A DNA stretch of 27,902 nt from assembly GCA_964609495.1 (NCBI GenBank), contig CAZSTA010000026.1, forward strand, positions 1 through 27,902, in the 5' to 3' direction. The stretch's first letter is position 1. The number at the start of each line of letters is the position of its first letter. Below the pieces are notes generated by a model. It searched no databases. It was not told the origin of the DNA and worked only from the letters and a program-made list of their open reading frames with translations. The stretch is from CAZSTA01 sp964609495 [NCBI: uncultured bacterium]. Lineage in GTDB: Bacteria > CAZSTA01. The position numbers and the translations under genes were made by a program. Below are positions 8,326 through 15,720 of the stretch, one piece after another.

Positions 8326-9192
8326 CTATCCTTTCAATCCAGTCAGAGCTATCCCTTGAATGAAGGTTCTCTGAGCGAAGAAGAATATGATTACTATAGG
8401 TAAGGTCATCATAGTTGCGGCGGCCATAAGTAACCCCCACTCAGGTTGCCCATGCACACTTAAATAACTTGATAATCCTAAAGAGAGGGGATATTTAGAA
8501 TCATCTGTTAAGTAGATCAGCGGTCCTAGGAAATCCCTCCAAGCAAAGAGAAATTGAAAGAGGATAACCACCGCTAAGGCTGGCTTGCTAAGGGGAAGTA
8601 TGAGACGAGAATATATTCGAAGCTCCGAAGCTCCATCGATACTAGCCGCATCCGAAAGCTCGAAGGGAATGGTCATAAAGAATTGGCGCAAGAGGAAGAT
8701 ATAAAAGCCATTTCCAAAGAAGGCTGGCACGATCAATGGTTTCCATGAACCCACCCAACCGAAGCTTCTGAATAGTATATATAGAGGGATTAAAGTGACC
8801 TGATAAGGTAACATCATAGTCGCTAAGGTGATCACAAAAAATATATCTCTCCCCGGCCATTGAATCCTCGAGAAGCCATAAGCTACTAGGGAACAGGAAA
8901 GAGTGACCCCCAATACAGTGAGAACACAATAAACTGTAGTGTTATAAGCATAGGTGAAGAAAGGCATATAATCGAGGGCATCGGGATAGTTTTGCCAAGC
9001 AGTAGGATTCGGTATCCACACCGGAGGGAAAACCATAACTTGACGAGGGATCTTAAGAGATGTGGAGATCATCCAGAAGAATGGCAGGATGAAAGAGATA
9101 CTAATTAATACTAAAATCGAATGACTCGCTACCCTGCTCACCCTACTTATCGCCCGTTTAGATGACAACAATCCAGGCTTATTTTCCAGCAT
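8326..9192 (-). CDS. Carbohydrate ABC transporter permease (MalG type)
   Basis: 288-residue CUT1 permease with six hydrophobic segments. The first (HSILVLISISFILPFFWMIS) follows a basic cytoplasmic start. The ATPase-docking loop reads LSDAASIDGASEL at about 177-189, followed by LILPLSKPAL. The usual MalG-type ending (TFIQGIALTGLKG) is intact. The start at 9192 overlaps the end of the partner permease by 14 nt, with GAGGTGG about 6 nt upstream, so the two are translationally linked. This is the second such protein in the window and is clearly different in sequence from the one at 1588-2439, so the two importers are separate systems rather than a recent duplication. Confidence 0.93.
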   Translation of the reverse strand: MLENKPGLLSSKRAISRVSRVASHSILVLISISFILPFFWMISTSLKIPRQVMVFPPVWIPNPTAWQNYPDALDYMPFFTYAYNTTVYCVLTVLGVTLSCSLVAYGFSRIQWPGRDIFFVITLATMMLPYQVTLIPLYILFRSFGWVGSWKPLIVPAFFGNGFYIFLLRQFFMTIPFELSDAASIDGASELRIYSRLILPLSKPALAVVILFQFLFAWRDFLGPLIYLTDDSKYPLSLGLSSYLSVHGQPEWGLLMAAATMMTLPIVIIFFFAQRTFIQGIALTGLKG

Positions 9193-10087
9193 AGTAGGTC
9201 CACCTCGCCGAGGTCTTCAACACGATCAAGGACAAACCAAGCACGATTAGAAACAATATCCAAGCTTGGGCTGAAGCATAACCCATCCTGAAGAAGCGAA
9301 ATGCGTTCTCATAAAGGTATAAAGCATAAAAGGTGGTCGCTCGGACGGGCCCTCCTCCCGTCATAATGAAAGCTTCGGTGAAATATTGAAAGGAATAAAT
9401 TATCCCTATTATTAAATTAAATAAAATAACGGGAGATATCATCGGCATCGTGATGTTTATCGTCTTTCGAAAGGGAGAAGCACCATCTATATCGGCAGCT
9501 TCATATATCTCTTTAGGAACATCTTGAAGAGATGCTAAAAAGATGATTACTGTTCCTCCGATCAACCATAGGCTCATTAAGATTAAGGACGGCTTTGCCC
9601 AAGATGGACTTCCCAACCAAGCTGGTCCTCTTACACCAAACCATAAGAGTATTGCGTTTGCCAATCCCACATCAGCATTAAATATCCATCTCCAAACCAT
9701 CGCCGAGACAACTGTTGGGACTATCGTGGGAATAAATACTATCGCTCTGTAGAAGGCTAATCCCCGAATTTTTGTGTTCAAGAGCAAAGCGATTAAGAAG
9801 GCAGAAATGAGTTGCGAAGGAAGTCCAATAGCAAAATAAAAGGTTGTATTATAAAGGGATTTCCAGAAGACATCATCACGAATTAGAGTCAGATAGTTTT
9901 GGAACCCCAAGAACTCCGGGGGAGTTAGTATCTCATATCTGGTTAGACTATAATATATGGAAGCGCCGATCGGATATAGCAGAAAGACTATCATCCCTAT
10001 AATCCGAGGAGAGGTGAATAAAAGACCATTTCTCAAATTCCTACGCCAAAATCTAGATCCAGAGCGGCGCTTTTTGATACCCGTCAT
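9179..10087 (-). CDS. Carbohydrate ABC transporter permease (MalF type)
   Basis: 302-residue permease with a strongly basic N-terminus (KKRRSGSRFWRR) and six membrane segments. The EAA loop YEAADIDGASPF lies at about 193-204, followed by ITMPMISPV. It ends close to the membrane with TSARWTYYAGK. ATG 10087 is preceded by AAAGGAG at a good distance. It is the first permease after the binding-protein gene, from which it is separated by a perfect hairpin. It forms a heterodimer with the next protein. As with the first importer, no ATPase is encoded nearby. Confidence 0.93.
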   Translation of the reverse strand: MTGIKKRRSGSRFWRRNLRNGLLFTSPRIIGMIVFLLYPIGASIYYSLTRYEILTPPEFLGFQNYLTLIRDDVFWKSLYNTTFYFAIGLPSQLISAFLIALLLNTKIRGLAFYRAIVFIPTIVPTVVSAMVWRWIFNADVGLANAILLWFGVRGPAWLGSPSWAKPSLILMSLWLIGGTVIIFLASLQDVPKEIYEAADIDGASPFRKTINITMPMISPVILFNLIIGIIYSFQYFTEAFIMTGGGPVRATTFYALYLYENAFRFFRMGYASAQAWILFLIVLGLSLIVLKTSARWTYYAGK

Positions 10088-10108
10088 TTAGAAACTCCTT
10101 TCCTTATC

Positions 10109-10140
10109 GAGGTGAGATCGCTTCTAGGCGATCTCACCTC
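10109..10140 (-). promoter_or_regulatory. Hairpin between binding-protein and permease genes
   Basis: A perfect 13-bp stem (GAGGTGAGATCGC at 10109-10121, GCGATCTCACCTC at 10128-10140) with a 6-nt loop, placed between the binding-protein stop and the ribosome site of the first permease. No U run follows, so an mRNA-stabilising or attenuating role is likely. The position matches the hairpin at 3376-3413 in the other importer operon, but the sequence does not. Confidence 0.7.
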
Positions 10141-10155
10141 AGCTTCAAGCATATC

Positions 10156-11448
10156 TCACTTTCTAAAAGCTTTATCCAATTCAGCCTGGATCTTCCCCTC
10201 TGCCTTGGCAAGAGCCTCTTCAGCAGTTGATTTTCCCCATACAATCTCATCTTTGGCCGCGATTAGCTCGCTCCATAGATAATCGGTTATCGGGCATGCT
10301 GGCTCGTGAAAGGCATTGGGATCGAAGGCGAGGTCTATCGAAGTCTGTAATTTCGGATTGTCGTGACCCTCTATCCACTCGGTATCTTCGTTATTCACTC
10401 TAATAGAACTGAAGGTAAAGAATCCCTCGCAAACATCGGCCATCACATCCTTATTATAGAGGAACTCCATAAACTGGAAAGCCTCTTTTGGATGCTTAGC
10501 TCCTCTAGGAATAACGTGGACATCGGCATATACGTAAGTCGAACCATATACCCCAGGAGCTTGAACTGGGGGAGGAGCTACTCCCCAATCCATATCAGGA
10601 GCATTATTACGTATATACTTTCCTTCCCAGGTCCCCGCTAGCTCCATAGCAGTCTTACCGACAAAGAAGGGATAGTTCTGGCTGAAATAGCTCCCAAAGC
10701 CCGAGGTGAAGGTCTGCATCTGTGATACACCATATTCCTCCGCGTAACTTGCTTCCCACTTATAGGCCGCGATCGCCTCAGGGGTAGTTATGGTGACCTT
10801 TTGATTGGCTTCATCATAGATATCACCGCCGAAGTAGTAGGGCCAAGCCCATTCCCACCATCCTGGAGACCAAGGCACAAATCCCATCTGAGTTACCCGT
10901 CCGCTCTCATCCCTCTCCGTGATCTTATCTGAGAGTTCATCTAACTCCGCCATAGTCTTGGGCGTAACCTCGGGATCAAGTCCAACTTCTCTGAAGATAT
11001 CCTTGTTATAGTAAAAACCGATCGACCAGGGAAGCGAGGGTAAAGCATACAATTTCCCCTCATAGAACATAAGATCCCAAAGAACAGGAACGAACATATC
11101 CTCTGAGAGACTCGAATCCTTCATAAAATCTTCCAGAGACATAATCCCCTTCCTATGAGCATAAGAGGATACACTGTAAGACCAAAGGAAAGCCATATCG
11201 GGAGGGTTTCCTGCGGTTATCGAAGCCAAAAGCTTCGTTCCGATATCAGGGATCCGAAGGTACTCGACCTCGAGATCAGGTTGAGAATTATTGAATTTCT
11301 CGACAGCGGCTCTCATTACTCCTTCCTCATATCCTCCCCACAAAGCCCAATAGGAAATTTTCATCTTCTTTGCATATCCACTTTGAGACAGGATACATAG
11401 CAGACCGAAGACTAAAACCATCCCTAAAATTAACACTCTTTTAGACAT
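10156..11448 (-). CDS. Extracellular sugar-binding protein of ABC importer
   Basis: 430-residue MalE-like family 1 binding protein. The signal peptide has KR, a hydrophobic core (VLILGMVLVFGLLCIL) and a probable type I cleavage after GYA; the Cys in the core is not in a lipobox. The mature protein starts KISYWALWGGYEEG and has the early helix VEKFNNSQPDLEVEYLRI and the late ADVHVIPRGAKHPKEAFQFMEFL, both usual for the family. ATG 11448 has AAGGAGGAATATCA before it. It is the first gene of a six-gene leftward operon (binding protein, two permeases, URO-D-family protein, zinc-finger protein, winged-helix protein). The ligand is unknown; a glycoside or sugar acid is plausible. Confidence 0.92.
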   Translation of the reverse strand: MSKRVLILGMVLVFGLLCILSQSGYAKKMKISYWALWGGYEEGVMRAAVEKFNNSQPDLEVEYLRIPDIGTKLLASITAGNPPDMAFLWSYSVSSYAHRKGIMSLEDFMKDSSLSEDMFVPVLWDLMFYEGKLYALPSLPWSIGFYYNKDIFREVGLDPEVTPKTMAELDELSDKITERDESGRVTQMGFVPWSPGWWEWAWPYYFGGDIYDEANQKVTITTPEAIAAYKWEASYAEEYGVSQMQTFTSGFGSYFSQNYPFFVGKTAMELAGTWEGKYIRNNAPDMDWGVAPPPVQAPGVYGSTYVYADVHVIPRGAKHPKEAFQFMEFLYNKDVMADVCEGFFTFSSIRVNNEDTEWIEGHDNPKLQTSIDLAFDPNAFHEPACPITDYLWSELIAAKDEIVWGKSTAEEALAKAEGKIQAELDKAFRK

Positions 11449-11556
11449 TGATATTCCTCCTTTTCGATTTGTTGTTTAATAGATAGAAACTCCTCATCCC
11501 AAAACTACTTTAACTTTCTATATCACCTCCCTTTTTTAGTTCTAACCTGTCTAATC

Positions 11557-11584
11557 ATTATAACAAGAGAGCCAAAAAAGTCAA
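11557..11584 (-). promoter_or_regulatory. Sigma-70 promoter of the second importer operon
   Basis: Reading leftward: TTGACT (11579-11584), 16 bp, TATAAT (11557-11562). The leader to the binding-protein start is about 100 nt. A GAGAGCC/GGCTCTC tract lies in the spacer. No clear operator palindrome is seen. Confidence 0.7.
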
Positions 11585-11754
11585 GCCTTTTTAATTCCTA
11601 CGATGCATATAAATTAGGGACTTGGAAAACATTATATATTATCCCTGGCTCTTCTTTTAAAGGAGAGGGGAGTTTGGAATGCACATGAAGAGAGACAATC
11701 ACCCCTCTTCTCTGAGAAGTGGTAATTAAAGGAAATTAGATATCAGGTCCCCGA

Positions 11755-11905
11755 TTTTATATGCTTCCTAATTCCTAGTAAGTAATAAAATATCGGGCTA
11801 GCAAAAGGGAGTTCAAGATATAACTCCCCCCTCACCCTAGCCCTCTTCCACGAGGGGAGAGGAAACACTAAGATAAGCTGGCTCTCTTTAGTTCTCCTTC
11901 CCTTT
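11755..11905 (+). repeat. Composite palindromic repeat, degenerate copy 1
   Basis: Contains the flank GGGAGTTCAAGATATAACTC shared with the copies at 11936 and 27811, then the A-type palindrome in altered form (11841-11862, CTCTTCC instead of CTCTCCC), then the common spacer (GCTCTCTTTAGTT). The B-type palindrome is truncated to CTCCTTCCCTTTGG. A 63-codon frame across it is repeat sequence, not a gene. Confidence 0.7.
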
Positions 11906-11935
11906 GGTTTTTGAACTTCTAATCGGAGTATCATA

Positions 11936-12078
11936 TTCTTAGTTTTTCGCTAGAGGGTTTAAGATATGACTCCCCCCTCACCCTATCCCTCTCCCACGAG
12001 GGGAGAGGGAATATCCAGATAAACTTGCTCTCTTTAGTTTCCCCTCCCTTGATGGGAGGGGTTAGGGGAGGGTGATTT
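11936..12078 (+). repeat. Composite palindromic repeat, complete copy 2
   Basis: The best copy. The flank TTCTTAGTTTTTCGCTAG runs into AAGATATGACTCCCCCCTCA. Then comes palindrome A (stem 11987-11995 with 12001-12009, CCCTCTCCC/GGGAGAGGG, 5-nt loop), a spacer of about 30 bp, and palindrome B (stem 12041-12048 with 12054-12061, CCCCTCCC/GGGAGGGG, loop TTGAT), followed by TTAGGGGAGGGTGATTT. It lies just past the 3' end of the macro-domain gene and may also end its transcript. Confidence 0.8.
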
Positions 12079-12113
12079 AAGAAGTTCGATCACCTTTTGA
12101 AATTCATCGGTCA

Positions 12114-12638
12114 TTAGAATTTCGCCAACTCTTTCTCAAAGGCGTTATACGTAGCTTGATCGAAGAGGACGAATACCACTGTTTTCAGAGAAGTATCCTC
12201 CTCTTGAGCATAATCCTTCACCGCCTCGAACATAACTTGAGCCGTCCTAGATACTGGAAAACCTCCAACTCCAGTGCCGATCGCGGGAAAGGATATGCTC
12301 TCGAGCTTCAACTCATCGGCACGGCGGAGGCTATTCCTCGTAGTATGCTTTATCTTAGCAGAATCAGTTCTGAGGTCCGTTCCCATCCCTGCGGCGTGAA
12401 TAACATACCTCGCTTTAAGCGAACCAGCAGTAGTTGCTACCGCCTCTCCGATCGGTATAGGTCCTTTGGCGATCGCTTCCCTCTCGATCTCAACGCCCCC
12501 CTTCCTCTTGATCGCCCCGGCGACTCCTGCTCCCATCCAAAGCTCATTATTCGCCGCATTAACTATAGCATCCGTCTCCTGTTCGGTAATATCTCCCTTG
12601 ACCAACTTGACCTGCAATTTATTGAACTTCTTCTCCAT
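12114..12638 (-). CDS. Macro-domain ADP-ribose-binding/hydrolase protein
   Basis: A stand-alone macro domain of 174 residues. Macro domains bind ADP-ribose, and many remove it from proteins or deacetylate O-acetyl-ADP-ribose. Visible marks are GDIT at 15-18, the nucleotide-binding NAANNELWMGAGVAGAI at about 27-43 and the phosphate loop AIGTGVGGFP at about 121-130. The WMGAGVAGAIK form resembles archaeal and thermophile (AF1521-like) macro domains more than E. coli YmdB. The start ATG 12638 lies inside the end of the sir2 gene (20-nt overlap) with GAGGAGG 7 nt upstream. The coupling is meaningful because sirtuins produce O-acetyl-ADP-ribose, a substrate for such proteins. It is the last gene of the unit. 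Confidence 0.88.
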   Translation of the reverse strand: MEKKFNKLQVKLVKGDITEQETDAIVNAANNELWMGAGVAGAIKRKGGVEIEREAIAKGPIPIGEAVATTAGSLKARYVIHAAGMGTDLRTDSAKIKHTTRNSLRRADELKLESISFPAIGTGVGGFPVSRTAQVMFEAVKDYAQEEDTSLKTVVFVLFDQATYNAFEKELAKF

Positions 12639-13383
12639 CCTTGATCCTCCTCAATATTTCCGACATTATCTCTCCTGCGGTATCCCTTATCACCACATCA
12701 GCCTGATGATCTATATAAGTCGGCTCTCGATTTATGATTATCAACTTAGCGGAATACCTTAAAGCCATATCGGGCAGGGAATTCACCGGGCTAACCTGGA
12801 GAGAAGAACCGATCACCAGCATTAAATTACAAAGCACAGCCATATCAAAGGCCTCTGCTATAGCCTCCTCCGGAAGCATCTCTCCAAAGAGGATCACGTC
12901 AGGCTTATATATCCCTCCACATTTACAGAAGGGGACCGGCTTCTCCTCCAATATAGTTAGTAATTCATCAATAGTTATTCTCCTTCCGCACTTCATACAG
13001 CTTGCACTCTGTAAATTCCCATGAACTTCGATAACCCTCTTAGATCCAGCTCTCTGATGAAGTCCATCTATATTTTGAGTTATCACCCTCTTGATAATAC
13101 CCATCTTCTCTAGCTCAGCTAAAGCATAGTGGACTTTGTTAGGCTTAGCCTCGAACAAAGCGCTCAATCGCTGAGTATAGAACTCATAAAAGCGAGTCGG
13201 ATTGGACTTAAAAGCCTGTATAGAGGCGACCTCCTCTGGGTTAAAATCCCTCCACAATCCGGTATCAGGACTTCGAAAATCAGGGAGACCAGATTCGGTG
13301 CTAGATCCCGCGCCAGTCAAAGCTATAGCATAGCTGGCTTGAGAGAGGAGAGCAACCGCTTTCTCTATCTCCCTTTCCCACAT
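12619..13383 (-). CDS. Sir2-family NAD-dependent protein deacylase
   Basis: A sirtuin of 254 residues. It removes acyl groups from lysines while splitting NAD into nicotinamide and O-acyl-ADP-ribose. Motifs: GAGSSTESGLPDFR at 24-37 (usual form GAGISxESGIPxFR; here Ser replaces Ile), TQNIDGLHQRAG at 102-113, catalytic H121 in VHGN, zinc cysteines C129, C132, C153 and C155, KPDVILFGE at 160-168 and GSSLQVSPVN. All key residues are present, so it should be active. The open frame reaches 13413, but ATG 13383 shares its A with the SurE stop (TGATG) and has GGAGGAG 8 nt upstream, so this start is preferred and implies translational coupling. Confidence 0.92.
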   Translation of the reverse strand: MWEREIEKAVALLSQASYAIALTGAGSSTESGLPDFRSPDTGLWRDFNPEEVASIQAFKSNPTRFYEFYTQRLSALFEAKPNKVHYALAELEKMGIIKRVITQNIDGLHQRAGSKRVIEVHGNLQSASCMKCGRRITIDELLTILEEKPVPFCKCGGIYKPDVILFGEMLPEEAIAEAFDMAVLCNLMLVIGSSLQVSPVNSLPDMALRYSAKLIIINREPTYIDHQADVVIRDTAGEIMSEILRRIKDGEEVQ

Positions 13384-14150
13384 CACTTGAGCTCCTCCAG
13401 TTGTTTCCCCCATTCCCTCAGAATATCCAACATCGCATAGTTGGTCATATCCAGATGAAGGGGGGTGATAGAGACCTTATTCTCTCTAATCGCGGTGAAA
13501 TCGACCCCTTCTCCCAAATCTCCAATAGGTTCTCCATCTATCCAGAAGTAGTCTCTACCATTCGGATCCTTTCGTTTTACGACTCTACCCTCATAGACGC
13601 TGGTTCCTTGTCTTGTTATCTCTATCCCTGTGATCTCCCCCTCTGGGATGTTGGGAACATTTATATTCAAAAGGGTGTTCTTGGGAAGCCCTTTCTCCAA
13701 GACCATCTTAGCAATTTGGCGAGCAACCTTCGCCGCGTATTCGAATCTGTAATTCTCCCTAGCGGCTAGGGATACAGCAATAGATGGTATCCCGAAGATC
13801 GTCCCTTCCATCGCGGCCGATACCGTTCCCGAGTAGGTTATATCATTTCCCAAATTAGCACCTTTATTGATCCCAGATACCACCAATGCTAACTTCTCCC
13901 CAACTATCTCCTCCATCGCCAAGATCACACAATCCGAGGGGGTGCCATCGATCGCAAATCCAGTATCCCCATCGGGAAGCACTACTCGAGTTATCCGCAG
14001 AGGATGAGTGAGAGTAAGGGCATGCCCGATAGTGCTTCTCTCCTTATCAGGAGCGACGACTACTGTCTCTCCCAGCTTCTCTATCTCCTTCTTCAGAGCG
14101 AAGATCCCTGGGGAATCTATTCCATCATCATTAGTAACTAATATCTTCAA
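13383..14150 (-). CDS. surE: 5'/3'-nucleotidase SurE
   Basis: A survival protein E phosphatase of 255 residues, the normal length. It dephosphorylates nucleoside monophosphates and some other phosphates, using a divalent metal. The metal ligands match family numbering exactly: D8 and D9 (NDDGIDSPG), S39 (DKERST) and N95 (GINKGANLGND). The YSGTVSAAMEG segment follows. The start is TTG at 14150, with GGAG 6-7 nt upstream. It begins 10 nt after the stop of the M24-like gene and ends by sharing one base with the sir2 start. In many bacteria surE is found near stationary-phase or isoaspartate-repair genes; here it sits among NAD and ADP-ribose genes. Confidence 0.95.
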   Translation of the reverse strand: MKILVTNDDGIDSPGIFALKKEIEKLGETVVVAPDKERSTIGHALTLTHPLRITRVVLPDGDTGFAIDGTPSDCVILAMEEIVGEKLALVVSGINKGANLGNDITYSGTVSAAMEGTIFGIPSIAVSLAARENYRFEYAAKVARQIAKMVLEKGLPKNTLLNINVPNIPEGEITGIEITRQGTSVYEGRVVKRKDPNGRDYFWIDGEPIGDLGEGVDFTAIRENKVSITPLHLDMTNYAMLDILREWGKQLEELK

Positions 14151-14160
14151 TTTGCCACTC

Positions 14161-15264
14161 CTAACGTATCAGTATATCTGGCTCCTCAAATTCCCTTTCC
14201 CCTATCTTAATCCTTATCATAGGCCAATCGGTGGGAACAGTGATGAGTTCAGGCCCCTCCTCCTTGGCGACTATGGTATCCTCAGACTTAGTGCCAGTAA
14301 TTGAGGGATTCCAAGCGAAGGATTGATTGGGTTGGATGATATGAGGGCAGGAGGGAGTAGCTATATACTCGCGAGACTTATATCCAGTGGGCCCTCCCTG
14401 ATGGTGCAACTTCCACTCATCAGGATAACCAGCCTCGGCATAAGCCTCGATCCCTTTCTGCAACACAGCGGCGGCTTTAATTCCCGGCCTGGTGTTAGCC
14501 GTGAAGGTCGCATCGATCTTGACCAGGGCTTGGTGCTTATCGGCTATCTCCCCGGGTAGCTTCCCGAAGTGGACCAATCTCGTGATCGCTACCTGAAGTC
14601 CCCATTTCCTTGCCATAGTAACTACCATAGCGAACTTTTCTAGCTTCTTATCCGTAGGGATAGGATGTCTGTATTTAAATATCCTCCCATCGGTAGCTAC
14701 TAGAAGCACGGTGAAGGTAATTCCCTCATCCCTCAGAGCTTTCCCCAAACGAGCCGCGATCTGATGCTCTGTCTCTCCTACCTGAAGCTCCTTGCATACC
14801 CTCTCCATACACTCCACCGCCGTCGAACCCAGCCATCTATAGCGCTCAAGCTCCTGCTCAGTGAGTGAGTAGCGGAGATAATCCATTCTACCATCGACCA
14901 ACTCCGCTCCAGGAAAGGGGGTATCGGAGGCTAAGGCAGAGCCCTTCATAATACTATCGATCACCTCGGTTTTTCTATCCTCATACCAATAATAAGGTTG
15001 AAATTCAAAGCCTAGCTCGCGCACCTCCTCATCCATAATTCGGGGAGTCTCGATATTGGTGGTGATAACATACTTATCACTCTTAGTGATCAATATCGAA
15101 GAAGCCCCCACCTCTGAGCCAGCCTCTACATGGTTATCTCCTCCACAGGTGAACCAAGAGAAGTTGTTTTGTTTAGTAATCAGTAGTCCCTCAAAGTTAT
15201 TCTCTTCCAGAAACTCTCTAACCTTCCGCTCTTTTTCTTTCAGCTCTTCCTTTCTACTCGACAA
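14161..15264 (-). CDS. M24 (creatinase/prolidase-like) protein lacking metal ligands
   Basis: 367 residues with a creatinase N-terminal domain (about 10-130) and a pita-bread M24 domain (about 140-345). Aminopeptidase P and prolidase use five ligands: Asp, Asp, His, Glu, Glu. In this chain the first Asp position reads T216 (VVTMARK), the second A227 (VAITR instead of SDITR), and the first Glu reads N319 (FAWNPSI instead of EPG-I). A His pair (H287, H288 in HHQGGPTGY) and the last Glu (E328 in KSEDT) remain. Binding two metals in the usual way is therefore unlikely. The unusual motifs look conserved rather than decayed, so I read it as a divergent subfamily, not a pseudogene. Start is TTG 15264 with AAGGAG 9 nt upstream, 24 nt after the HepT stop. 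Confidence 0.82.
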   Translation of the reverse strand: MSSRKEELKEKERKVREFLEENNFEGLLITKQNNFSWFTCGGDNHVEAGSEVGASSILITKSDKYVITTNIETPRIMDEEVRELGFEFQPYYWYEDRKTEVIDSIMKGSALASDTPFPGAELVDGRMDYLRYSLTEQELERYRWLGSTAVECMERVCKELQVGETEHQIAARLGKALRDEGITFTVLLVATDGRIFKYRHPIPTDKKLEKFAMVVTMARKWGLQVAITRLVHFGKLPGEIADKHQALVKIDATFTANTRPGIKAAAVLQKGIEAYAEAGYPDEWKLHHQGGPTGYKSREYIATPSCPHIIQPNQSFAWNPSITGTKSEDTIVAKEEGPELITVPTDWPMIRIKIGEREFEEPDILIR

Positions 15265-15288
15265 AGTAAATCACTCCTTTTAGATAAA

Positions 15289-15720
15289 TTAATCCTGCTC
15301 AATAGAGATCGTATAATCTAAAATGCATCTGACATACTTTCTCATATCTTCAATAAGTCTTTTAGCGGTCTTATAAACTATGACATTATCTAACCTTTCG
15401 TAGTCGTGGACCAGGCGATTTCTAAAGCCTATATAGGTTCGGTTAAATCTCTCGAAGAGCGATTCATCTAGCACCTCTATATCTTTCACTATCTCAAAGG
15501 ATTCGCGGGAAGTTCCAGGCGTTTCTTTTCCCGAATATACTATCAGTAGATTATTAGTATCAATAGCGCATTCTACTAATAACTGAGATAACCTTTCCAC
15601 GATTCTACGCCGTCCAGCCTCCTTTAGATATTCCTCAAGAGGAATCTCTAGGTAAGGCTCAAGCTCATCTACATAGCCCTCGATACTCCGAAGTTTCTGG
15701 CGAATCAAATTTAGATTCAT
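15289..15720 (-). CDS. hepT: HepT-like RNase toxin (DUF86)
   Basis: 143 residues, all helical in pattern. The HepT active-site motif Rx4HxY is present as R100, H105 and Y107 (RNRLVHDY). HepT proteins are HEPN-fold ribonucleases, silenced when the cognate MntA adds AMP to the motif tyrosine. Its ATG overlaps the mntA stop by 4 nt (ATGA), the common arrangement for this pair, so the two are translated in step, antitoxin first. Only 24 nt separate its stop from the next gene, so read-through into the M24-surE-sir2-macro genes is expected. The family call is firm from motif and partner; activity is inferred. Confidence 0.88.
   Translation of the reverse strand: MNLNLIRQKLRSIEGYVDELEPYLEIPLEEYLKEAGRRRIVERLSQLLVECAIDTNNLLIVYSGKETPGTSRESFEIVKDIEVLDESLFERFNRTYIGFRNRLVHDYERLDNVIVYKTAKRLIEDMRKYVRCILDYTISIEQD

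Noticed and set aside
11680-11730. Tiny frame (about 16 codons) after an AGGAGAGGGG tract
   Set aside because: The purine tract belongs to GC-rich intergenic sequence and there is no promoter or conservation evidence.
11743-11934. 63-codon minus-strand frame in the intergenic region
   Set aside because: It lies across the degenerate copy of the palindromic repeat, has no ribosome site, and its translation is the repeat read through.
11800-12078. CRISPR-like array suspected from repeated GC-rich palindromes
   Set aside because: Copies are few, unevenly spaced, divergent, and appear in both orientations at distant places; there are no unique spacers of constant length and no cas genes.
12156-12644. 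162-codon plus-strand frame opposite the macro gene
   Set aside because: Antisense shadow of a well-supported gene; low-complexity, Ser/Arg-rich translation with no family features.
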